From assembly GCA_021803085.1 (NCBI GenBank), contig JAJZMD010000287.1, positions 1 to 64,000 on the forward strand: DNA of 64,000 bases, read 5' to 3'. The stretch is from Actinomycetes bacterium (GTDB lineage: Bacteria; Actinomycetota; Acidimicrobiia; Acidimicrobiales; RAAP-2). Positions within the stretch are counted from its first letter, which is position 1; each line of letters begins with the position of its first letter. The notes below the pieces were generated by a model. It was not told the origin of the DNA. It made no database searches and worked only from the letters and a program-made list of their open reading frames with translations. Positions 51,137 through 58,849 of this stretch are shown here, piece by piece. A program made the position numbers and the translations under genes.

Positions 51137-52612
51137 TCACACCCGGCGCTCAGCGGGCTCCGGCGGGTGGGCGGTCGCGCGGGGCCCGGGTGCGGTGCCT
51201 GACCGGACGGCGGTGAGCTGGCGCAGCGGGCGAACGGACAGGTTCGCGGCGGCCACGACGCCCGCCAACGCCAGGAGCATGCCGCCTGCCGCGATCACCG
51301 GGGCAGAGGAAGTGCCGATCCCGGCGCACAGCGCGCCGATGCCGGCAGTGACGATTCCGTAGGTGGCGGCTGCCCAGCCGTGATGGTAGAGGTCGGCGAA
51401 CATGAGGGGCTTGCCCGAGGGTCCGCTCGGCGTGCCGTGCGACCGCAGCAACGACCACACGACGAACGGCACGACCTTGTGGGCGTGGCCGACGAGCGCT
51501 TCGAGCAGCCAGCCTCCGCCCGCCACCATCGCAGCAGCGACGAGGGCCACGCCCTCGTGGTGGTGGTGAGGAAGGACCAGGGTTCCGGTGACGGCGAGCC
51601 CGGCGGCGACGACCAGCCACGCGCCGGCGGTCACCACGAATGCCACGTGCAAGTCGGTCTTGCGCCGGCGGTGGCGGAGGTGCGCCCACAGCGACACGAG
51701 GTGCGCACCGAGGCCGGCGCCGAGCACGGCGGCGCCGGCCCAGTCGGCGACGGGGGCACCGTGGGCCAGCCCTCCGGCCAGGACCGCCGCGCCGAGCCAG
51801 GTGGCCCACACCGCCAGCGTCCCTGAGTGGTGCCGGCCTGGAACGTGGGCGAGCATGAACATGGGCCACAGCTTCTGCGCCACGCCGACGTAGGTGACCC
51901 CCAGCCAGGCGAACAGGCCCACGACACCCATCGCCAGGTCCACGTGGGCGGAGAGGACGAACCAGTGGCCCTGGCGGTCGCCGACGAAGGTGGCGCCGAG
52001 GAGCGTGGTCGCTGCCGCGCCGGCAAGGGCGAGGCGGAGGGCCGCGACCGGGGTGCCCTTCCCTCGCACCGAGAGCGGCCCAGCGAGGTTCCAGGCGAGC
52101 AGGACGAGCCCGACCACCGCCAGACCGCCACTGGCGGCGGTGACTGCGGTCTGCTCGAAGCCGACCCCGAGCGGCAGCAGCCACGACGTCGCCAGCCAGA
52201 CGAGGAACGTGGCTCTCGCCACGCGCACCGATCGCAACGGGCGGCCGGTGATGACCGGGGTGAACTGGTGGGTGGCGCCGAGGACGCCCATGGTCAGCGC
52301 GGCGAGGACCCCGAAGTGCACGGCGGCGATCGCCGGATCGCTGTTGGGGTCGGCGGCCGCCGCGGCCCGCACCCACACCCAGGCGACCCCGCAGGCGACG
52401 AGACCGAACGACGCGGCCGCGAGGAACGACAGCGGCACCGATGGCGGCGGGACCGCGCCGGGCACCCCGGGCGGCCGGCCGGCCCACGAGCCGGAGGGCA
52501 TCGCCGCTCGGGGTCCGCTGCCGTCATCCATCGTCGCCCTTTGTGGTCCTTCGAGCGTGTGCCGGCGTGCAGCGACGGCGGCGCCCGCACCGGGCCGCTG
52601 GCGCGCCTGCAT
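51137..52612 (-). CDS. Histidine-rich polytopic membrane protein, NnrS/haem-copper oxidase-like
   Basis: The 491-residue protein has about 12 helices with histidines at haem-ligand-like positions: AAVHFGVLAALTMGVLGATH, VLSAHVDLAMGVVGLFAWLG, QKLWPMFMLAHVPGRHHS and LVGHAHKVVPFVVWSLLRSH. This resembles NnrS-type or quinol NO reductase-related membrane proteins. It is divergent from the DUF2249 gene and has the ACTAGA motif just upstream, so a role in NO handling is inferred. ATG 52612 follows GGAG; ATG 52531 is an alternative. Confidence 0.65.
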   Translation of the reverse strand: MQARQRPGAGAAVAARRHTLEGPQRATMDDGSGPRAAMPSGSWAGRPPGVPGAVPPPSVPLSFLAAASFGLVACGVAWVWVRAAAAADPNSDPAIAAVHFGVLAALTMGVLGATHQFTPVITGRPLRSVRVARATFLVWLATSWLLPLGVGFEQTAVTAASGGLAVVGLVLLAWNLAGPLSVRGKGTPVAALRLALAGAAATTLLGATFVGDRQGHWFVLSAHVDLAMGVVGLFAWLGVTYVGVAQKLWPMFMLAHVPGRHHSGTLAVWATWLGAAVLAGGLAHGAPVADWAGAAVLGAGLGAHLVSLWAHLRHRRRKTDLHVAFVVTAGAWLVVAAGLAVTGTLVLPHHHHEGVALVAAAMVAGGGWLLEALVGHAHKVVPFVVWSLLRSHGTPSGPSGKPLMFADLYHHGWAAATYGIVTAGIGALCAGIGTSSAPVIAAGGMLLALAGVVAAANLSVRPLRQLTAVRSGTAPGPRATAHPPEPAERRV

Positions 52613-52631
52613 GCTCCACGACGCGCCAGTG

Positions 52632-52642
52632 TATCTCTAGTA
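52632..52642 (-). promoter_or_regulatory. ACTAGA motif upstream of the NnrS-like gene
   Basis: The minus strand reads TACTAGAGATA 20 bases before the start, matching the 49965-49975 site in 10 of 11 bases. Confidence 0.5.
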
Positions 52643-52734
52643 GTGGACAGATCTTCAAGGAGGGCTGGAGGTGGTGCGTGCCTTCCTGCACGCCACAGGA
52701 CCAGCGCGTCGTCGATCGGGCGCCACGCGTCACT

Positions 52735-52797
52735 TCTCGAGCCCCCGTCTCGAGCCGCTGTTCTCGAGCCCCCGTCTCGAGCCTCTGTTCTCGAGCC
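52735..52797 (+). repeat. 27-bp tandem repeat, 2.3 copies
   Basis: Two copies of a unit beginning TCTCGAGCCCCCGTCTCGAG and differing in one or two bases, plus a partial third, lie in the 327-base gap before the DUF2249 gene. No gene is seen in the gap. Confidence 0.88.
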
Positions 52798-52856
52798 ACG
52801 GCCCAGGTGATGGTCCCGTGGCGCGGATAGCAGCTCCGGGGACCACCTGGCTCTGC

Positions 52857-52880
52857 TAAGTTCTAGTCGCTGGCAGAACT
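52857..52880 (+). promoter_or_regulatory. ACTAGA-type dyad upstream of the DUF2249-MIP18-DUF488 genes
   Basis: AGTTCT and AGAACT (52859-52864 and 52875-52880) form a perfect 6-bp inverted repeat. Its minus strand includes GACTAGAACTT, like the other three sites. Confidence 0.5.
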
Positions 52881-52939
52881 ACATGAACGAGAACGAGAGG
52901 GCCGACCGGTCTCGATCGGGGCCGAGAAGGGAGCAACCG

Positions 52940-53161
52940 ATGGCAACCGTCGATGCCCGCCCGATCATCGCGTCGGGGAACGAGCCGTTCGAGACGATCA
53001 TGGCCGCGGCCGGTGCCCTCGACGACGGGGAGGAGCTGGTGGTCCTGGCCCCCTTCGAGCCAGTGCCGCTCGAAGGGGTGCTGTCCTCGCAGGGCTTCTC
53101 CTACGAAGCCGAGGCTCTCGACGGCGGCGACTGGCGGGTCACCTTCCGGCGGCCGTCGTGA
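52940..53161 (+). CDS. DUF2249 protein
   Basis: The 73-residue single-domain protein (TVDARPIIASGNEPFETIMA, LVVLAPFEPVPLEGVLSSQG, GDWRVTFRRPS) is related to the C-terminal part of the hemerythrin fusion at 50032 and to TusA-like folds. AAGGGAG precedes ATG 52940; an in-frame ATG at 52883 would add 19 charged residues. The stop overlaps the next GTG. Confidence 0.85.
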   Translation: MATVDARPIIASGNEPFETIMAAAGALDDGEELVVLAPFEPVPLEGVLSSQGFSYEAEALDGGDWRVTFRRPS

Positions 53162-53544
53162 CCGGCGACGCGCCAGCCGGCGGGGCTGAGAGCGGCGTGC
53201 CGGCCGAGCCGGGACGCCGGCTGCAGCCTCCGGCGCCCGACATGCTCGACGCGGCCTGGGGTGCGCTCCGGGGCGTGTACGACCCCGAGCTCTACCTCGA
53301 CGTGGTCTCGCTCGGGCTCGTCTACGACCTCCGAGTCGAAGCTGGCACGGTGGTAGTCGAGATGACGATGACCACGCCGGGCTGCCCGGCCTCCGAGGCG
53401 TTGTCCGAGATGGCCCGGGTGGAGGTCGCCCATGCCGTCGGCGACGCTGTCCCTGTGGACGTCCGAGTCGTATGGGACCCGCCGTGGAGCCCGGACATGA
53501 TCGACGAGGAGGCGGCGGTGACCCTCGGGTTCCGGGCGCGGTGA
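53158..53544 (+). CDS. MIP18/DUF59 (PaaD/SufT-like) protein
   Basis: The 128-residue protein has the core GVYDPELYLDVVSLGLVYDL, VEMTMTTPGCPASEALSEMA and VRVVWDPPWSPDMI. Members help assemble or repair iron-sulfur clusters. It is chained by GTGA overlaps between the DUF2249 and DUF488 genes. Confidence 0.9.
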   Translation: MTGDAPAGGAESGVPAEPGRRLQPPAPDMLDAAWGALRGVYDPELYLDVVSLGLVYDLRVEAGTVVVEMTMTTPGCPASEALSEMARVEVAHAVGDAVPVDVRVVWDPPWSPDMIDEEAAVTLGFRAR

Positions 53545-53963
53545 GCACGGCCCGCGGGACCGCCGCCGGCGGGACCGCCGCCCCGAGCGTGGATGTGGAG
53601 GTGGTGCGTGTCTACGAGGACCCCGGGCGTCGCCACCGCGGGCACCGAGAGCACCGGGTGCTCGTCGATCGCCTGTGGCCCCGGGGAGTGCAGAAAGCAG
53701 CGCTCGACGTCGACGAGTGGGCGAAGGAGCTGGCGCCCAGCACGGAGCTCCGCCGCTGGTACGGCCACGACCCCGCCCGCTTCGCCGAGTTCGACCGTCG
53801 ATACCGAGCCGAGCTGGACCGCGACCCTGGTGCCCCGGTCGTCGAGCGGCTGCGGGCGTACGCCGGTCGCGGCCACCTCGTGCTGCTGACCGCCACCCGC
53901 GACGTCGAGCACTCGGGGGCCGCGGTGCTCGCGGCGGTGCTCGCGGCGGGCAGCGGCGGGTAG
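53541..53963 (+). CDS. DUF488 protein
   Basis: The 140-residue protein shows HRVLVDRLWPRGVQKAALDV, DEWAKELAPSTELRRWYGHD and FDRRYRAELDRD, the DUF488 hallmark. The function is unknown; many homologues sit near haem or NO genes. The last codons lie in a 46-bp tandem duplication. Confidence 0.88.
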   Translation: MSTARGTAAGGTAAPSVDVEVVRVYEDPGRRHRGHREHRVLVDRLWPRGVQKAALDVDEWAKELAPSTELRRWYGHDPARFAEFDRRYRAELDRDPGAPVVERLRAYAGRGHLVLLTATRDVEHSGAAVLAAVLAAGSGG

Positions 53964-54009
53964 GGCGGCGGTGCTCGCGGCGGTGCTCACGGCGAGCAGC
54001 GGCGGGTAG
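53922..54009 (+). repeat. 46-bp tandem duplication at the DUF488 3' end
   Basis: GCGGTGCTCGCGGCGGTGCT up to CAGCGGCGGGTAG occurs twice, 46 bases apart, with two or three base changes. The second copy lies after the stop codon, so only the first is translated. Confidence 0.85.
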
Positions 54010-54116
54010 CGCGGTGGGAGTCAGCTGCGTCTCAGTGGTCCTCGCGGTCTCGGCCACGTCGGGGGCTCACGAACCCCCGGGGCCGGCACCGTGACCGGTC
54101 GACCGCTGCGGTGGCC

Positions 54117-54608
54117 ATGACCCCTGCCTGGCTCTACGACCTCGCCCTGTGCCTGCACCTGTTCGGCGCCTTCTCGCTCGTCTCGGGCACCGTCGTGGCC
54201 GCAGTGGGCTTCGAGGCTGCGAGGCGACGAGCCAGCTGCAGAGAGATCGCCCTGCTGCTCGGGCTCGCCCGCGTCGGTGCCGTCCTGGTCGTGGGAGGGA
54301 CGCTGTTCGCAGGCGGCTCCGGGCTGTGGCTGGTCGCGCTCGGTCACTGGGGCTACGCCACGCCCTGGGTCGACGCGGCGATCGGCCTCCTCGTCCTGGT
54401 CGTCGTCATCGGGTCCCTGGGCGGGCAGCGGCCCAAGCAGGCTCGCAGGCTCGCCACGGCCTTGGCCGCCCAGGACGCCCCGCCGAGCGACGAGCTGCGC
54501 TCGCTGCTGGGCGACCGCGTCGCCATCGCCCTGAACTACGTGGCGGTGGGAGCGCTCCTGGCGATCGTCGTCCTCATGGTGGTGAAGCCGGGCTCACCAC
54601 ATCCGTAG
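54117..54608 (+). CDS. DUF2269-like integral membrane protein
   Basis: The 163-residue protein has four helices: YDLALCLHLFGAFSLVSGTV, LGLARVGAVLVVGGTLFAGG, VDAAIGLLVLVVVIGSL and ALNYVAVGALLAIVVLMVVK. The H in helix 1 is a typical feature of this family. No function is established. ATG 54117 was chosen over GTG 54111. Confidence 0.75.
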   Translation: MTPAWLYDLALCLHLFGAFSLVSGTVVAAVGFEAARRRASCREIALLLGLARVGAVLVVGGTLFAGGSGLWLVALGHWGYATPWVDAAIGLLVLVVVIGSLGGQRPKQARRLATALAAQDAPPSDELRSLLGDRVAIALNYVAVGALLAIVVLMVVKPGSPHP

Positions 54609-54804
54609 GAGGAGGGAGCACCGGTCGGCGGCGCGGGCACCACCAGCTCGCCCCGCCCGCCTCCTGCTCCACCCGTGGCACCCTGCCCCGCCACCGCACG
54701 CCCGAGCATTCGGTCGACCGCGCCCGGTTCGTCTTCCCGAGAACGGTTGCCGGCGCGGTCATCCCTTCCCGACAGGCGGGAGCTGCTCACCTGCGGGGTC
54801 GGGA

Positions 54805-57027
54805 TCAGGGCGCAGAAGCGGCGATCGGCTGCGGATCCCCTCGACCTTTGACGGTGAGGCCCGGCACCCCCGTCCACGAGAAGCTCCCGTCCCCCCGCAC
54901 ATGGATCCCGAGACGCTCACGCCCGAGCCTGACGTCGTCGAGCTCGACGCTCCCCCACTCGGGCGGGAGCGCGGGTGACAGCGAGAGGGTCCCGTTCGGG
55001 ACGTCGGGGTCGAGGCCGAGCAGCGCCGTGAGGATGCCGATGGGCGACGCCGCCGCCCAAGCCTGTGGCGAGCCGGCGGCGGGGTAGGGGACGGGGCCGG
55101 GGACCTCGTGTTTGTCGAACCCGCAGTAGAGCTCGGGGAGGCGACCGGAGAAAAATGCCGCGGCCTCGATCAGCCCTGCGGCCACCTGCCGGGCATGGCG
55201 CACGAACCCGTACCGGACGAGCCCGCCGACGCAGAGCGCCGTGTCGTGCGGCCACACCGAGCCGTTGTGGTAGCTCGCCGGGTTGTACGCGCCCATGGTG
55301 GTGGCGAGGGTCCGGATGCCGTAGCCGCTGAACAGCTCCGGAGAGAGGAGCCGCTCGGCCACCCTGGCTGCCTTGTCGGGGTCGACGACGCCGGCCCAAA
55401 GCGCGTGGCCCATGTTGGACGCCAACGCATCGATCGGACGTTTCTCCGCGTCCAGGCCGACCGCGAACCAACCACGGTCGGCGAGCCAGAAGTCCTTGTT
55501 GAAGCGGCGCTTCAGCGATGAGGCGCGATCTGCCCAATGGGACGCAGTCGTGGCGTCGCCGCGGCGAGCGGCCAGCTCGGCCCGGGCGCGGTAGGCGGCG
55601 TAGACGTAGGCCTGAACCTCGACCAACGCGACGGGCGGCTGGGCGACGTTGCCGTCGGCATAGTTGACGCCGTCAGCGGAGTCCTTCCAGCCCTGATTGC
55701 GCAGTCCTCGGTCGGTGGGCCGCGCGTACTCGACGTAGCCGTCACCGTCCTTGTCGCCGTAGTCCTCGATCCAGCTGAGCGCGGCGTCGGCGGCGGGGAG
55801 GAGCGCGTCCACGACCTCGCGGTCGGTGCCCCAGCGTGCGAGCTGGCCGAGCACGACGACGAACAACGGCGTGGCGTCCACCGATCCGTAATAGCGTTCG
55901 GCGCCTCCGAGGGCGAGGGAAACGTCGACGCCGAAGCGCAGCTCGTGGAGGATCCGGCCCGGCTCCTCTTCGCTCAGGGGGTCGACGACCGTTCCCTGGT
56001 GACGGGCGAGGGCTCGAAGCGTGCCGAGTGCCAGGTCGGGATCGACTGCAAGGGTGAGCGAGCTCGTGATGAGCGAGTCCCTGCCGAACAGTGCCATGAA
56101 CCACGGCGCCCCAGCCGCGACCACGTCGAGTTCGGGCTCGCCCGGGTCTGCGAGGCGGAGCGCTGCGAGGTCGTCCTGGCTTCGCATCACGGTCAAGGAG
56201 AGCGGAAGCGACTGGGAGCGGAGCGTGGGGCTCTCCCGGTGCCGCTGGGCGATCTCGCGGACGGGGATGGTGTGCTCGATCGGCACGCCGAGCGGGAAGC
56301 GAACGGGAAGCTCCTCACCGTCCACCTCGGCCACGACGGCGACAGAGGCGTGCCACTCGCCCTGGGGCGGCACGACCATGTTGTACGTGAGCGAGTCGGC
56401 GGCCACCGTGGCCCCGGGGGCGAGCACTCTCACGCCCCGGTCGCTTCGACCGTGCCGTGCGCTTGCCTGCCAAGTCTCGTCCGCCGCGGTCACCGTGACG
56501 GGGGCGTTCGGCTCTTCGCGCCCCGCCTTCACGGCGAACAGGTCGGCGAAGTCGGCCGCCACCTCCAAGGTGAGCGTCAGGCCGGCCGCCTCACTGCCGT
56601 AGTTGTGGACCGAGAGGTCCTCGCGCATCCCGCTTCCTACGTAGCGGCGCCGCTCGACAAGGACCGTCGGCTCGATGTGGCCGTCCCTCAGCCTGGTGCG
56701 CGCCACGAAAACGCCCGCGAACGGCTCCGCCGTGTACCCGCCCAGGGGGTCGACACGAGCCCCGTCCAGGAGGAGTCGCCAGCGAGAGATGATCCGTGCG
56801 TCGCGGACGAACAACCCTTGGGTGGCGCCCTCGATGTCCCCGCCGCGGCCGCTCACGGCGAAGCAGGTCCCTTCGACGAGTATCTGACCGCCCCGATCGG
56901 GGGACTCGGCGCTGAAGCCCGAAGCCCCCTGCTGGCGCAGGTCCGCTGTGAACCGCACCCGACGGGGTGCCTCGCGTCCGTCACCTGCCTGCGCTGGGAC
57001 CACGACGATCAAGATAACCACCCACAT
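54805..57027 (-). CDS. Glycogen debranching-type glucosidase
   Basis: The ~740-residue protein has an N-terminal beta-domain (GTCFAVSGRGGDIEGATQGL, FVRDARIISRWRLLLDGARV) and a C-terminal (alpha/alpha)6 barrel with AAGAPWFMALFGRDSLITSS, EPGRILHELRFG, RGLRNQGWKDSADGVNYADG and YHNGSVWPHDTALCVGG. This is the amylo-alpha-1,6-glucosidase layout of actinobacterial proteins of 650-750 residues. The start is unsure: ATG 57027 yields an odd hydrophobic N-terminus, and a downstream GTG near 56958 may be right. Divergent from the GT4 gene. Confidence 0.85.
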   Translation of the reverse strand: MWVVILIVVVPAQAGDGREAPRRVRFTADLRQQGASGFSAESPDRGGQILVEGTCFAVSGRGGDIEGATQGLFVRDARIISRWRLLLDGARVDPLGGYTAEPFAGVFVARTRLRDGHIEPTVLVERRRYVGSGMREDLSVHNYGSEAAGLTLTLEVAADFADLFAVKAGREEPNAPVTVTAADETWQASARHGRSDRGVRVLAPGATVAADSLTYNMVVPPQGEWHASVAVVAEVDGEELPVRFPLGVPIEHTIPVREIAQRHRESPTLRSQSLPLSLTVMRSQDDLAALRLADPGEPELDVVAAGAPWFMALFGRDSLITSSLTLAVDPDLALGTLRALARHQGTVVDPLSEEEPGRILHELRFGVDVSLALGGAERYYGSVDATPLFVVVLGQLARWGTDREVVDALLPAADAALSWIEDYGDKDGDGYVEYARPTDRGLRNQGWKDSADGVNYADGNVAQPPVALVEVQAYVYAAYRARAELAARRGDATTASHWADRASSLKRRFNKDFWLADRGWFAVGLDAEKRPIDALASNMGHALWAGVVDPDKAARVAERLLSPELFSGYGIRTLATTMGAYNPASYHNGSVWPHDTALCVGGLVRYGFVRHARQVAAGLIEAAAFFSGRLPELYCGFDKHEVPGPVPYPAAGSPQAWAAASPIGILTALLGLDPDVPNGTLSLSPALPPEWGSVELDDVRLGRERLGIHVRGDGSFSWTGVPGLTVKGRGDPQPIAASAP

Positions 57028-57167
57028 GACGGCACCTTCCGGCATCCGGGTCGGAAAGTCCTGGCGCGGGCAGCCGGTGGGCACCGGGGCGCAGGAGACG
57101 GAGCGCCAAAGGCCTCATTTCTGTCCGCAGCGCCCCGCCACCGCTTCACGCCACTCCGTCGCGCCGC

Positions 57168-57194
57168 CTGGCACTCGTCGTCTGAGAGTGCTAG
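57168..57194. promoter_or_regulatory. CIRCE element (HrcA operator)
   Basis: CTGGCACTC, a 9-base spacer, then GAGTGCTAG. The consensus is TTAGCACTC-N9-GAGTGCTAA; the arms pair at 8 of 9 positions. It lies between the divergent debranching-type and GT4 genes, 64 bases before the GT4 start. Confidence 0.85.
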
Positions 57195-57257
57195 CCTTTG
57201 CTCTGTCACCGTTGACGCGCGCGAGCGGTCAGCACGCGCGAAGTGGAGGTGATCGTC

Positions 57258-58604
57258 GTGTCCGAGGTCTCCCGACCCTCCGGTGCGTTGACCAGGTCCC
57301 GCGCCACTGCGCGGCCGACGTCGCAGTCGCCCATGTCGACGGGACTGCTCCACACGACAGCCCCGGCCGCCGTTCGACCGAGGGGAGGGGAGAGGGAGCC
57401 GGCCGGGACGGTTGCCCTGCCACGTGCAGACGTCGAACGCCTGCAGCAGGCGCCGGGCGGGCGACCACTTCGTATCGGGATCGTCGCCCCGCCGTGGTTC
57501 TCCGTGCCTCCCTCCGGCTACGGCGGGATCGAGGCGATGGTGGCAGGCCTGGTGGATGGCCTCGTGGCGCGTGGCCATTACGTGACCCTGATCGGCGCGG
57601 GTGACGGCAGAACCGCCGCCCAGAGGTTCCACGCCACCTTTTCCGAACCTCCGTCAGCCCGACTCGGCGATCCGATGCCCGAGGTGCTCCACGCCGCGGC
57701 GGCGGCAGCCCTCATCGAGCGCGAGGAGCTCGACGTCGTGCACGACCACACGCTGGCCGGACCGCTGCTCGCCCGGGGCCGGGGTGCGCCTACCGTCGTG
57801 ACCGCGCACGGTCCGGTCCGGGGAGAGCCCGGCGACTATCTCGTCGCTCTCGGATCGTCGGTGGACGTCGTCGCCATCTCGTGGACTCAGCGCCAGCTGC
57901 GTCCCGAGGTCAACTGGCTCTCGACGGTGCACAACGGGGTGGACGTCGACTCCTTCCCAATGGGCAGAGGGGACGGCGGGTACCTCCTCTTCCTCGGCCG
58001 CTTCAGCCCCGACAAGGGAGCGCACCTGGCGATCGACGTCGCTCGGAGCGCGGGTCGGCGACTCCTCCTCGCCGGGAAGCTCAACGAGGCGGCCGAGAAG
58101 GCCTATTTCGCCGACGCAGTCGCCCACAGACTCGGTCACGGGGTCGAGTACGTCGGCGAGGCTGACGCCGCCACGAAGCGGGAGCTTCTTGCGGGTGCCG
58201 AGGCGCTCCTCTTCCCGGTCAGCTGGGACGAGCCTTTCGGTCTCGTCATGGTGGAGGCGATGGCCTGCGGGACTCCGGTCATCGCGCTCCGGCGCGGGAG
58301 CGTGCCCGAGATCGTGGTCCACGGCGAGACGGGGTTCGTGGTCGACGAGCCAGAGCGCCTCGTCGAGGCGGTCAGGGCGGTCGAGACCCTCGATCGCGGG
58401 CGTTGCCGGTCCCGGGCCAAGATGTTCGACACCTCCCGGATGGTCGAGGGCTACGAGGCCGCCTACCGGGCGGTCGTGGAGGGGCGGGAGCTTTGTGCCG
58501 CTGCGCGGCCGGACGACCCGGTGCTCGTCTCGGCCACGGCGCTGGACCACCTGACGCCCTCCGCCCGGAAGCAGCGGTCCGACGGCGTGACTCCGGCGGC
58601 GTGA
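57258..58604 (+). CDS. GT4-family glycosyltransferase
   Basis: The 448-residue enzyme has a disordered N-terminus of ~70 residues, then RIGIVAPPWFSVPPSGYGGI, VVHDHTLAGPLLARGRGAPT, WLSTVHNGVDVDSFP, LLFLGRFSPDKGAHLAIDVA and the donor motif DEPFGLVMVEAMACGTPVIA. It transfers a sugar from a nucleotide donor. GTG 57258 follows GGAGG by 8 bases. The CIRCE element just upstream suggests heat-shock control. Confidence 0.87.
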   Translation: MSEVSRPSGALTRSRATARPTSQSPMSTGLLHTTAPAAVRPRGGEREPAGTVALPRADVERLQQAPGGRPLRIGIVAPPWFSVPPSGYGGIEAMVAGLVDGLVARGHYVTLIGAGDGRTAAQRFHATFSEPPSARLGDPMPEVLHAAAAAALIEREELDVVHDHTLAGPLLARGRGAPTVVTAHGPVRGEPGDYLVALGSSVDVVAISWTQRQLRPEVNWLSTVHNGVDVDSFPMGRGDGGYLLFLGRFSPDKGAHLAIDVARSAGRRLLLAGKLNEAAEKAYFADAVAHRLGHGVEYVGEADAATKRELLAGAEALLFPVSWDEPFGLVMVEAMACGTPVIALRRGSVPEIVVHGETGFVVDEPERLVEAVRAVETLDRGRCRSRAKMFDTSRMVEGYEAAYRAVVEGRELCAAARPDDPVLVSATALDHLTPSARKQRSDGVTPAA

Positions 58605-58715
58605 CTCCGACCGCTGATTCCGGCGGCGTCGGCACCGCTCGTTCCCCGCGGGCTCATCGTTGATCTCAAGATCCGAGGCGTGGACCGCAACGGGATTGGT
58701 GACGACCTCGATCTC

Positions 58716-58800
58716 GACGACCATGTCGGCGATGACACATGTTGCCGATGACACATGTCGCCGACGACCATGTCGGCGATGACGCCATGTCGCCGATGAC
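58716..58800 (+). repeat. Imperfect 15-18-bp tandem repeats
   Basis: Five units of the form GAC(GC/AC)CATGT(C/T)G(G/C)CGAT lie head to tail. Alternating CATGTCGGCGA and TCGCCGACGACCATG can pair. They fill the gap between the GT4 gene and the end of the convergent FAD oxidoreductase gene. Confidence 0.8.
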
Positions 58801-58849
58801 GCGGAGATGCCGCTCGGCTCGGGCTGGAGCCTGGGGGCGACTCGCCCCG

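Noticed and set aside
55537-57252. A 571-codon plus-strand frame over the debranching gene
   Set aside because: It is the antisense shadow of a gene with clear glucosidase motifs on the minus strand; high GC leaves few stops.
58716-58800. CRISPR array
   Set aside because: Repeat units of 15-18 bases without spacers and no cas genes nearby.
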